From: Apricaphanius iberus | Taxonomy: Eukaryota > Chordata > Actinopteri > Cyprinodontiformes > Aphaniidae | Length of the DNA: 64,000 nucleotides | Assembly: GCA_028564705.1 (NCBI GenBank) | Contig: JAPXFQ010002465.1 | Span: 1,116,001-1,180,000, forward strand | Reading direction: 5' to 3' | Notes under the pieces: model-generated | The model's database searches: none | What the model was told of the DNA's origin: nothing | The model's input: only the letters and a program-made list of their open reading frames with translations | Translations under genes and position numbers: made by a program | In this document: one piece after another, positions 49,781-61,400 of the stretch | Numbering within the stretch: position 1 is the first letter of the stretch | Layout: every line of letters starts with the position of its first letter

Positions 49781-52393
49781 CAAGGTTATGTCATGACTAA
49801 GGGTTGGGCAAGACTAATGGGAGGAATCCTTGTGCAACCCTTTCAATTTTTAGTCTGTGACTGTAAAAATCTTGTTGTGTAAGCCCAGTGTTACTTAAAA
49901 AATAAAAACCAAATATCCTGATAAATGATCTAAATAGTGACACATTACAAACAGTAGCAGCATTAGAGCTGAAAGCAGTGACTCAGTCATAATGAAACCA
50001 TCAATAGAGAACTGAACGGGACATGGATACATTATAAAGTCTCTATTCATCACAAATTAAGTATGATTTCTTAAAACATTACAAGCTCACCATACTAGAG
50101 GAGATTCAACAGCCACATTTTGGTGCAGTGGAGGCAGAGACAAAGCAGGTCCTCGAACATGGATGGAAGGGGAACAACACCTCAGGCTCTCACATGTCAA
50201 GTGGTCAAAACTGAGAGGGACATGGGATACATTATTAAGCCTCTAATCATCCCAAAAAGTATGATTTCATAAAACATTATAAACTCACTATTCTAGAGGA
50301 GACTCAACAGGCAAACGTTGGTGCAGTGACGGCAGAGAATGGAGACAGAGAGAAAGCAGGTCCTTGAACTAGACTGGACATAAGGAAAGCATTCATCATT
50401 GAATGGGGAAATAACTCAAAACCACAGAATAATCAACAAGAGAAGTTCTTATTGAACTAAATGTTCACGAGCACAACACCAATGACTTTATTGTGTTTTC
50501 ATTATGACACTTACTAGTACTTTTCCATGCAAAAAAATCAGATCTTTGTGACTAGTGCGGTGTTGAAAAAAAAAAGTTGAAAAAAAAAATAGAAAAATAA
50601 TTTCCGAATTGATTCTTATAAATTTTTTAACAACAAATCAAATTGATTCATAAGTCTAAGAATCGGTTTCATTATTTAACATTGTCTGCCCTTTTCTACA
50701 ATAGAATAGCAAGGAAAGGTCAAGACAGCTACTTTAAGGCTGATAGGGTTAATGGAATGCTCCCAGTGAACTGTTACTCACTCAGTGTTTGTTGCATTAT
50801 TTCATATCAGACATATAATTAAGGTAACAGCTCAAAAAACGTTTTTAAAAGCACTGACCCATATCAATTTAAAATTGGAACAGACTGGATTGGATTTAAT
50901 CAGATTGTGATAATTAATTCTTAATGCCCTTAATTCTCCTGGGAATCGGAATCGGATTCAAGTCATTTGTTGAACTTTAAATTGATACTCAGCCCTATTT
51001 GACAGTAGTTGAAAAATATTCAAGACAGCACTAGACATATCCATTCAAACTACAGTCCAACACATCTAACACATTTACACAGAAATAAAAGTTATAAACA
51101 AATTATGCCTATAAAATAGTTATTTACCTCAGTAAACAATAAATTAATTGAAAGATTAAAAGTGATTCATACCAATGATTGGCAATTAAACAAAGTATTC
51201 CCTGTAGGTGTACCTGTATTTTGTGCTATAATGCAAATTATACAACAGTTAGTTCCGAAGCAGTAATTTGATTGGACAAAAGCAATTCCATGAAAGCTGA
51301 TATTACAGTACAACAGCACTGGGACTTTTAACAGAGAATATCACTCCACTGCTCAATGTCTAGTTATGTCGCGCAAGGTTGACGTTGCCTAGCCAGCAAC
51401 GATCCACCATTAAAACATTCGTCAGAGAAAAGCCTGCCTAGGTGTTTTGCTAGCTTTAGCCTTAAAAATATATAGGCTTCAAACCATAGACATTATTATG
51501 TCTCTGGCTTAAAACTAGTAAGTTTGTGAGCGTTTTTTTTCATGGCGACAAAGCATGAGGTTTGAACCCACCTTAATGTATGTATTTGAAATGTTTATGT
51601 AAAGGAAAAGTTCGTTTTGGTAGGCAACAGCCTCATCTCCCTTCCAGTTGGAGCTATTTGTTTTGGTTTAACTAAATAAATTATTAAATATACAAACAAA
51701 TCATAATCTATTGTTGATTACTATTGTTAAAAAAAGAGCTTGAAGAACTGTTGTATAAAAGCAATATCACACAACAGGTAGTGCTGTTGTGCTGAATATC
51801 AGCACTGGTGTGATTCGGTTGTAGGAATGAGGCTGCAGGCCGAGTGCCGCAGATAATCACACCACTTAAAGTTTGACGGAAACACAGAATCCATCGTCAA
51901 ACAATGCCAGCAAAGAACACACTTATGTTTTATCAGTCTTTTATTGAGAGCATTTTAACGTTCTCCTTTGTCTGCTGGTTTGGCTGCTTATATGAAAGGG
52001 ATAAAAACAGCCTTCGAAGTGTTAATGTAAAGGTCAGTTCTAAAATAATTGGCATTCAGCTAAATTATGTGAACACACTAAGGGAAAGACAGGTGGTAGA
52101 AAAAGCTAGGGAATAACTTCCCAATATGGACACATCCTGTCCTCTGAATTCATAATGATCCAATCCGGACGTTGTGTTATTGTACCAGCTAGGAAAACAA
52201 ATTTTATTCCTTCTGCCAATAAACTTGTAAACCAGAGCAGAGGTGAAATAACTTTAAAGTAAAAATGTACCTGTGTTTTGATTATTTTTATTCTACTCAT
52301 ACATAATCTAATTCCATGGCAGTTCAAGTGTAACTGCATGACTTGGGACAGAAAACTGTTTAAACCGAATTGCCCCTTGGGGACTAATAAAGC

Positions 52394-52452
<59 letters not shown>

Positions 52453-55400
52453 TCAAACCTGCCATACATTTAGTGAGTCTAGTACAGCATATTTAACGGC
52501 TGTAAAAAAAAAAAAGTGCGGGGGAATGAGGGCACTGACACCGAATGTTCCCCGCGGCCGCTATGCCCATGCTCCAGGAAGTGTCCTGTCTCTTGCTATT
52601 TGACCTCTGGAGATGGTCACCAGAAACCTCACAACCCTCAGCAGTTAAGCAAATAAACTCCTATGAACTGATAGATGAATGATAACTTCTCCCAGTGATT
52701 TATTATGAAAGACTAAATATGACCCTCTAAATGAAAGCACTCATTTTCAGCTTTTTGACAAGAGAGTCAGTAAAGCTGTAAACTCCACTTTTCAGTTTCA
52801 TACAGTGTTGCTTTCTGCAGGTATTGCTCCTTGGTTCGAACCATCCGTAGGCTGAAGGGGAGCAAGTTTATTCTACCTCATTTGCCTCAGTTAGTGACCC
52901 CGGTTATAACACCCAGACCGCAGTCACAGAAAGATGAAGATGAAGAGGAAGTGCAGCCTCCTCCTCCATGTCCTTTACAGCAATCCAGCACAGTCCGATT
53001 ATCTTCTAAGAGGCTGTGGAAAGGCCTGCAGCAGGTACAACACTGACCATATAGATTTATACTTCAGAGGAAAAACAGGGTAAATTGTATATTTATTTAA
53101 ATACATGTTCTGTCAACATATTCCCACCATCTTGGGGGAATTGTTGTCTGATTTGGAGTCAAATGTGTCCTCTCTGTGTGTACTGAAAACCGAGGCCATA
53201 CTAAAACAGGTCTAGTGTTTCTTAAACAGTTTTTACTGATGACTTGACCAGGAGTATTTCACTTGCAGGAACCTCGTTTCACCAAGTCAGACCTGAATCT
53301 GCTACAGCTGATCAAAGCAGGGAAGGAGGGGGTCTTCTACCAGGCCAGAATGAGCAGAGGGACGTGTAACGGCCACAGCATGTTCACCTGCAAGATCAGC
53401 AAGGAAGGTCCATCTACATACATATGGTTTACTTTAACATTCTGAAAAGTTATTTAGGGGACTGCCAATGATTTCTACCTTTAACAATACAATTTGGAAT
53501 GAACTGTCTTCTTTCTCTGCCTGAACGCAGCTAAATAAGATAATCCGTTTATTAGTAGTTCTATGGGTGTGGAACTATCAGCAGCTGCTTAGTTTTCTTC
53601 TGCCTTGGGCCAGCTCCAAAAATAATCATTTATTAGTCTGTAAATATAAACGGAATATAGACGGAAACCTGCATTTGGTAAATGCATTGATGCATTCACG
53701 CAATGGGTTTTTAGTTTTAAGTATTTTTGCTCTTGTTTTTACTTTTTATTGAAAGATTAGTTAACTTAACCTGAGGAGGGTTTATTCTGACGATTCCGTT
53801 TGATTTTTTTTAAATTGTGTGTGTGTGTTTTCCTTCCCCGAAGGTGTCCGTCCCAAACATGTGGACACAGAGATTTGCATCATGAGGAAACTGATTCACC
53901 ACAAAAACATCCTCCAGTTACTGGATTGGAACACAAGTGAACGTAAGCGATTCCTTATGGGTTCTACGGTTGAAACCACAAAAGACCAAAAATCATTTAT
54001 TCTCACAGTCAGATTTTTTTAAAATGCTGATTTTAAAATATTCAGAACCAATTTCATATTCTAACACCTTTTATAAACAAATATAGGTAAATTTAAAGTA
54101 CTTTTTAATTCATTAAAAAATTAATTACGTTTATTTCTAATGTTTTCGGGCCTATCTGTCTGTTAATTTTGACGATCCAGCAAACATTTAAGATGGGAAT
54201 ATATGCATCAAACCAATAACAAACATTTTATTACATAAATGTGGGTTTATTAAAAAGTATGTTCAATACCTACTTAAAATTTATTTAAACAATGTATTTT
54301 AAGAATGATAAATGAGCCTCATTAGAACATCTGATTATTCTAGTTTACACAGAGACGTGCCTGTAGTAGCTTCTCAGGGTTCCACAACCTTTAAGGGCCC
54401 TCATATTAGGGTCCTATACTGGGTGCTAGCTCAAACATTGCCGAACCTTTTATGAATATTGCAGAAACTGTTCTTTTAAAGTGTAACTAAACTGCAAAAC
54501 AACTTTTTTTTGCTTATAAACTGCATAAATGGCTCTTTACTAGTGGTTAGCTGGAATGTGTTTCTTGTATGCTACGCACACACAGTTGAGAGAAACAGAG
54601 AAAGTGAAATCCGTATATCGCACTAAGGAGGACCACTACGGCGAGGTGGTGTAAACCGAAAAAACGTGGAAGTAGTTAGAGCAAACAGACTGGATTTACA
54701 GCAGCCTATGGCAGAAAAGATATGGGGGGTGTTTCGAACCTTAGCTTTAGCTTTACCACTCAGAGACTGGACTGATCCTGTGTCCCTCTGCAGCAGCTCT
54801 GGCTTCATGCAGCGCTAACTAACGGCTTGAACTGATACGTTGTTTGGCCGCTGAGCTCCATAAAGCCTCCCTTTACTTCTGGTGGACGGTGGAGAAGAAA
54901 CCTCATGATTTCTTCTTTTAGCGGAGGACCTCAGCGGCCCCACGCCGTATCAGTTCGCATTGGTTCAGCCGTGACTGTCGTCCAGACCACACACCTGCGT
55001 CCCGCCCTTACGTTCATCTTCCATACTAGGCCACCCCCCCTCCGTGCCTCCTGGCCCTACTCACTGTGGTAGTGTCTTTCAAATGTGTCTTGTGGACGGG
55101 ATGATGCTTTTTCATGGGGTTCAGTTACACTTTAAATATTTGAAAATCTCAGCTCTGGTTATGTTTGACTGAATCTTCCTGTGTATAGAGCCTTTCATTC
55201 TGATCATGGAGTATGTCAGCTATGGCACATTGAGGACCTTCCTGCAGACCAAAAAAGCCCAACTTAGTGGAAACCCAGAGCTGCAGAGTCTCCTCACCAT
55301 TGCGTCCTACCACATCGCTCTGGCAATGCAGCACCTGCGCTCCAAAATGGTAACCCCCTCACAGACTGCTGCATGTTCTCAGTGTATGTTCATACCATGT

Positions 55401-58400
55401 ATGAGACAGATTTCCAAAGTTAGAAATGTTTTGAATAAATTTTGTTTGACGCAACTTTGATTCCATGTTATAGGTTTTGATCTGGGATGAAAACTGTAAA
55501 CACATACGTATCCTCTTGTTTTAGCATTGACGTATTTTCACATGTTAACTTTGTTTTTTAAAAGCTTATATTATTTCAAAATTACTTTTTAAACTTATGT
55601 TCAGAATAGTCTCTTGCCTACTCTGTCAGATGACGACTTTTTAGCTCTATTGCTTATATTCTTGCTTGTTCTGGACATGCAGGAATATGAACTTGAGTAT
55701 TGTGTTTTCTAACGCACACGCTATCAGGAAAAATATCTATGGTTTTGTACAGAGGTAACACTAAGACTCGTGTCAAACTGTGCTGCTCTGGTCTTCTGTG
55801 CAGATCGTCCACTGTGACTTAGCTCTAAGGAATATTATGGTCAATAAGTTTCCTTGGGAGGTGAAATTAGCAGAGTTTGGTCTGGCCCGAGATCTGAGCC
55901 GCATGGCGAGCCGCCGCAGCAGTCGTTGGAGGAGCCCACGAGTAAGATATAATCACACACATTGCCTAATATTTCTGTCAAGCACCACTGATACCAATAA
56001 ACACCTCATCAGAGCATTATTTCAGTTCAGCTTACATCATTATCACCTTTTTTTATTTAACTTTCAAACTGCAAACAGTTCTGCCTCTAATTCTCAGAAA
56101 AGATTAAAATAGATTTATCACATGCTTATCATCGCACAAAAAAAAAAAACACACACACACCACAGTAGGTCATAATTTTACACAAGGGGACGTTTTGTTT
56201 TTATCAGTTGGAAATTTCTAGATCTGGTTTCGATCACTTTGTATGCATCTTGTCAAAGCCTTTGGGTCCTCTTTGTTTTGAACTCTGCCCTATCTTCAGG
56301 TAAGGATTATAAATGACGTCCTGTTAGTTTAAAGCAAAGAAAATATTTAAGAATCGCTACTTGAGTTTTTTTCAAAATCTTATTGATAACAAACAGTATC
56401 AGTGTTTTCATTGCTGTACATCACCACTAAGCTAATACCAGGGTTGGGTTTTAATATACCATTTCATCTCATCGCAAATGTTTCATTGTCTGTTGCCTTT
56501 CGACTCTAATCTTGTTTAGTTTGTTACTGCTTGAGCTGATTTCTCATTATTACCTGGGGACCCATGAAGTGTTCTCTTTATGTTACAAGTGTTTAAAAGA
56601 CACACACGGGTTGCCTGTCATGTAGGGCATAGCTCTCCACACTGACCACAATGTCTCCCTTTGTGTCTCAAATGGAAGATTAAATTCTTGTTTGAGGGGT
56701 GGTAGCGACATCGTTTAGAACAGGAAACAGCCTATTTACAGAAATGTGGCTTCGGCCTAAAGTCACAGCTGCAGTTGCAGCTCTAACCATGAAGCTTATT
56801 CTCAAAATTAAAGTTGTTTGATCCTGAAGGTTCTTCTGTTTCACTGTCCGCTTACTGTAAGATAATCTCCAATAGCGGTTTTGGTGTTTGAGAGAAAGCA
56901 GGGTTTTTTTTCATCCTCTGACTTTACATACTTTTTCCATTATGTGTTTTATACAGGCACGCGTGCCACTGCGCTGGTACCCCCCTGAATACTTCAAGAA
57001 CAACTACTACAGCTTCAAAGGAGATGTATGGGCGTTTGGCATTGTGCTGTGGGAGATGCAGACGTTTGGTAGGTGGATGGTTCACATATAAAATATGCTT
57101 AATTTGACGCAAAATGGGGCTGTAGAATCTGTCAAGTCTCATGGTTGGATGATCCACTCCAGTTAGAGATGACTGATTCTTATTGCTTACTGTAAAGTGG
57201 CTGTAAAATGCTGGTAGCTCAGTAACGGTGTTCAAATTCTTGCAGTTTGGTATTTCCATCAATATGTCACTGCAAAACAATAGTTTAAGTGAAACAAAAA
57301 AAGGAGAGATTATATCTCTGGTATTCAAAACATTGTATAACTACAGCATAACTGTAATCTACTGTCAATAAGTGTAAAAAATACTGACCTGAATCATCAT
57401 GGAGCGACTGTACATGTCACCAAATTACACTTTTTCGGGAACAGGGTGTTACAAGTGCTGACATCTGGTGGTCAGACTGAAGATTGCAGATGTGTTATGT
57501 GTCATACCACCACTATCTTGGAACAATTAGAATAACTTCTTACTATATGTTACATTACCTGTCATGGAGAAAGCAAGCTGTTAAGAGATCATTATACTGG
57601 GGGAAAAACATCTTATACTTAACTCTTTACTTTTTCCTTTACTTACTTTGAATTTTCTTCATCTCCTAGTTTATCTTCTATGATTTGGTTGAGTCCCATG
57701 CATTTATCTGATCCCAAATGATATAATTAATGTGGTTTTCTATATCCGAGATGCATGTCATTGAAACATACATAGAGAATATCTTCCCATAGATTCTGTT
57801 TTTATCATCAATGGAACTATTACAATGTTCTGGCAAGAAGGCTTTGTTCTGGAAATTATCCACAGAATTTGTTCTAAGGTTATAAAACAAAACATCAATG
57901 GGATTAGATGCTATTTATTAATACCAATTTCAAATATCCATATTTTTTCACCGTAATTAAATTAAAATCAATCATGTAACCCAAATGACAGATCTAGTTC
58001 AACAAACAACATGGCTTCATTACATTTGGTCTTAATTTACATTATGACTCATATGGAAATATTTAAATTACAGGTACATTACCTTATCCAAACCTGGAGA
58101 CATCAGAGGAAGTGGTGTTCCACATCTGCATGGGTCATAAGAACACAAACCCTGTAGGATGCAGACCAGAAATGTGAGTAAAGTTTCACAAAAAAAACCC
58201 CAAATACATTTAAAAGTCTTCTTATAGCCAATAAAAAAATACACATCCACCTTTTTTCTCACTGTCTGAAGGTAAATAAGACCAAACTTATCTTGTTTCA
58301 AGTCAGTTAGAATCACCAACTCCATATGTTTTCTAAATGCAACAAAAATAAGAGAAAATGTCAGAGATTTATTCATGAATGTTTTAAAAAGTAGATGTTC

Positions 58401-61400
58401 ACATACCTTTCCTCAGCATTTGGTAGCATTGCCTTTGAACTGCATGACTTGCTGGAGTTTTGAGCCATTCCTCCTAACAGAACTGGTGGAACTGGGTCTC
58501 ACACACCTTGCTCTTACACACCTTTTCAGATCTGATTCTGATCAGGTTTTTGTGAAGGCCATGCTATCACATTGACTTTGTTGTCTTTAAAGTGTAACTA
58601 AACCCCCAAACAATTTTTTTGCCCTATAAACTGTATAAATGGATCTTTACCAATTCAATCTTTCAGTTTCAGGGCATTTTTTTTGCATTTTCATCTAAAT
58701 TTGTTAAAGTGATAGTCTGGATCTCTAAATGAATTACAAATTTTAATAATTGTATTAAATTGACCTCCTGGCCTTATATGTTGTTATAAAATAAGTCATT
58801 TTATGAATTATAACATTACGGGTAAGTCCCGCCTTCCCGTATCTCAGCTATGGCTCAAAAGCCACGGTGCCGTCCACCTGAACCAATCAAGTGATGCCAA
58901 GGGCTGTCAATCATCACGAGCGCTGTGTGCTCGTGCTCATAACTGCGCGCATGCTCAGTTTTCTGTTTACACGGAGCCCCGAATCAAGCCTACGCCATTA
59001 GCAGCCATGTATCAACACTCAGCTCAAGAGCAAAAAGACACCGATTTCAAACCAAAAAAGCCTCCTCACCTCCGATAACTCCATTGTTGACACTCTTGGT
59101 GTTTTCTTTCTCTCCTCCGCACGTCTTGGCCCATTGACCTGGCGCGTGCACGGAAAAATAGGCGCGGCTTCAAGACCAATCAGAAAGGGACGGGGAGGGA
59201 GCTTGGGTCATTTTTTTTAAAATCATGTCCCTCTCTCTCTTTTTTCTTACAACGTCCAGACTATCACATTAACTTCTGAATCTTTTGGTGTAAAAACATC
59301 TTAGTGCTGCCGCTGATGGTCATTGCGTGGTACTGCATTTGAATTTTGTGATTGGCTAATGGTGGTACATCTTTTCCATTGTCGATGTCACAGGCATGGT
59401 CTCACAGAGACGCCCTCCCTCTCTGACACACTCGCCCCACCCCGTGATAAGTTGAAACTGCTCATCTTGGGTGCTAGGTGCACACCAATGCTGAGAGAAA
59501 CAGAGAAGCTGAAATCCGTATATCGCACTTTGGAGGACCACAACGTCTAAGTGGTTTAAGGCCTTAAGTTATAACTTATATGTTTTAAACACATAGTGAA
59601 TAAGGAAACAAAAGCTGAGGTAGTTCCCTCCGAAGCTACTTAGCATTGGTGCTAGCGCTAGGCTCTGCTTGCTTGCTTGCTACAATACGTGCTGCCGGCT
59701 TGAGGCAGCGCTGACTCAGCGCTCTGAGCCAACGGCTCGACCAGATACAGCATTTAGCCACTGCGCTCCATAAAGCCTACCTTTACCTCTGGTGGACGGT
59801 GGAAAAGAGACCTCATGATTTCTCCCTCAACCGTAGGTAAATAGAGGCTTTATGGAGCTCTGTGGCCCCATACCATATTAGTTTGAGTTGGTTCAGCTGT
59901 GACAGTCTTCGAGACCATACCCCCACTTCCTGATATCTTGGCTGATTTCTTTAGACGTTCCTATTGTTTGTGCTGGAGGTGAGTTTTAGGTGTGGTCTTA
60001 ATATACACCGGTGGGCCTCCAATTGACACACATGTATCAGGTAACCTACCAGAAGTTTCCAAAGCCATGACATCATCATCTATGCTTTGCCTCATTTCTT
60101 AAAGTGACACTAATTATTTTGAATGTAAACCTCAGATTTTCAAGACATTAATGAATAAATATTTCACATATTATTTCTCACATTATTGTGGCATTTGGCA
60201 AATAGAATTTATTTAATATAATATTAATTCTGACTGACAAGAGAAGTTTGGTCTGATCTAACTTCAGTCAGTGAGAAAAAAATAGGATGCATGTCTCTTT
60301 TTATTTGTGTATTTATTACTTTGTGTGCACTTTTCAGAAGGCAAATGAGTACTTGGGGTATTTACTCAGAAATGGCCTGATAGAGTCACTGCGTGGGACT
60401 TATGGTTAACTCATGCTGATTGGTTGTAATTTAATGGGAAATAATAACAGTAGCCAGCAGCTGTAAAATTGAATGAGTTGCTTGTGAAGCAGGTTATAAA
60501 ACACATAACAAACAGAAATGCAGCAACAATCCCTGTTTCTTCCATTGTCAATATTATTTTCTGCTGCTGCGGACGCCTTTTGGTGCTGATCAGATGTCAA
60601 CCTCTCCCTGAACTGTTGTGATATGCTGATTTCTTAGATTAAAGGGCCATGTCTGTGTGAGGACACTAAGACTGAAAGTGGGATCCCAGTGGATTTTCTT
60701 GTTGCCTTCCCCCCTCCCAGAATGCCCCAGAACATCTTCTAGTGGAAACAAGCCTTATCGTTAAGGAATCAACGATCCTACTTTTTTCAAACTGATACAA
60801 TACTGACACTTGGATCTGAGTGCTTGCCGATAACGAGTACCAATGTTGATACTTCTACTAAAGAAATGGACTTACTTCTGTTATTAGAATAAAGTTTAAA
60901 ACCAGATGTCCTCCCAGGATGACTTCGTCCACCAACCAGGAGCTGTGTTTTCCATAATGATGGAGTGCTGTGTCACAACACAAAAATGCCTGCTAATGTC
61001 TCAAAGACCTAAACATTCACACTTTTGACATGTAACTCCAGATCTTAACCCCAAATATAATCTGTGGTGAATTCTCAAAAAGCAAGTGGGAAAACAAAAG
61101 CCAACAACCTGATCAACTCCCAGTGCTAAAACGATGACAGTGGGTCACTATCAGTCAGAATTTAGCCCAGAGATCCAAATAAGAACTGTCAGAATGAAGT
61201 ACAAAAGTTAAGAAAAGGGATCAGCTTTGTAAATATTTGTTGTTTTTGGATGAAATCTCTAAGGCACGAACAGAATTCTGAAATGGCATACTCTAAAACT
61301 ATTTTCATTACTGCCATAATGTTTGGCCAAGTTTATCTGGGCATGTGTGTGACTGTTAACGTTGACATTTTTACATTAGAGCTAATTTCTGTTTTTGTAG

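Larger units (their letters stand above)
45277..52820 (+). other. styk1-like: 7.5-kb first large intron of the STYK1-like gene, TE-filled
   Basis: The intron holds a Tc1 5' fragment (47281-47870), a reverse L2 LINE (47990-49400), a (CAAT)n array (49694-49779), a duplicated segment (50013-50371) and a forward L2 3' end with (CTGT)n (51870-52452). The stretches 45277-46010, 46090-47270 and 50400-51860 hold nothing I recognise. Confidence 0.7.
58235..60305 (-). mobile_element. Tc1-like transposon, outermost of a three-level nest
   Basis: Left and right ends are long inverted repeats: TTTTTCTCACTGTCTGAAGG on the left against CTTCAGTCAGTGAGAAAAAA on the right, with ATTCATGAATGTTTTAAAAA also mirrored. 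Coding remnants at 58400-58590 read, on the minus strand, like the C-terminal half of a Sleeping Beauty-type transposase. Tc1 sequence resumes at 59930 (CCTGATATCTTGGCTGATTT). The middle is replaced by the MITE at 58591. It lies in the 3.3-kb intron before exon 10. Confidence 0.75.

Noticed and set aside
52392..52452. CTGT array as a coding repeat (CLSV pattern)
   Set aside because: It directly follows an L2 3' terminus and is a tail microsatellite.
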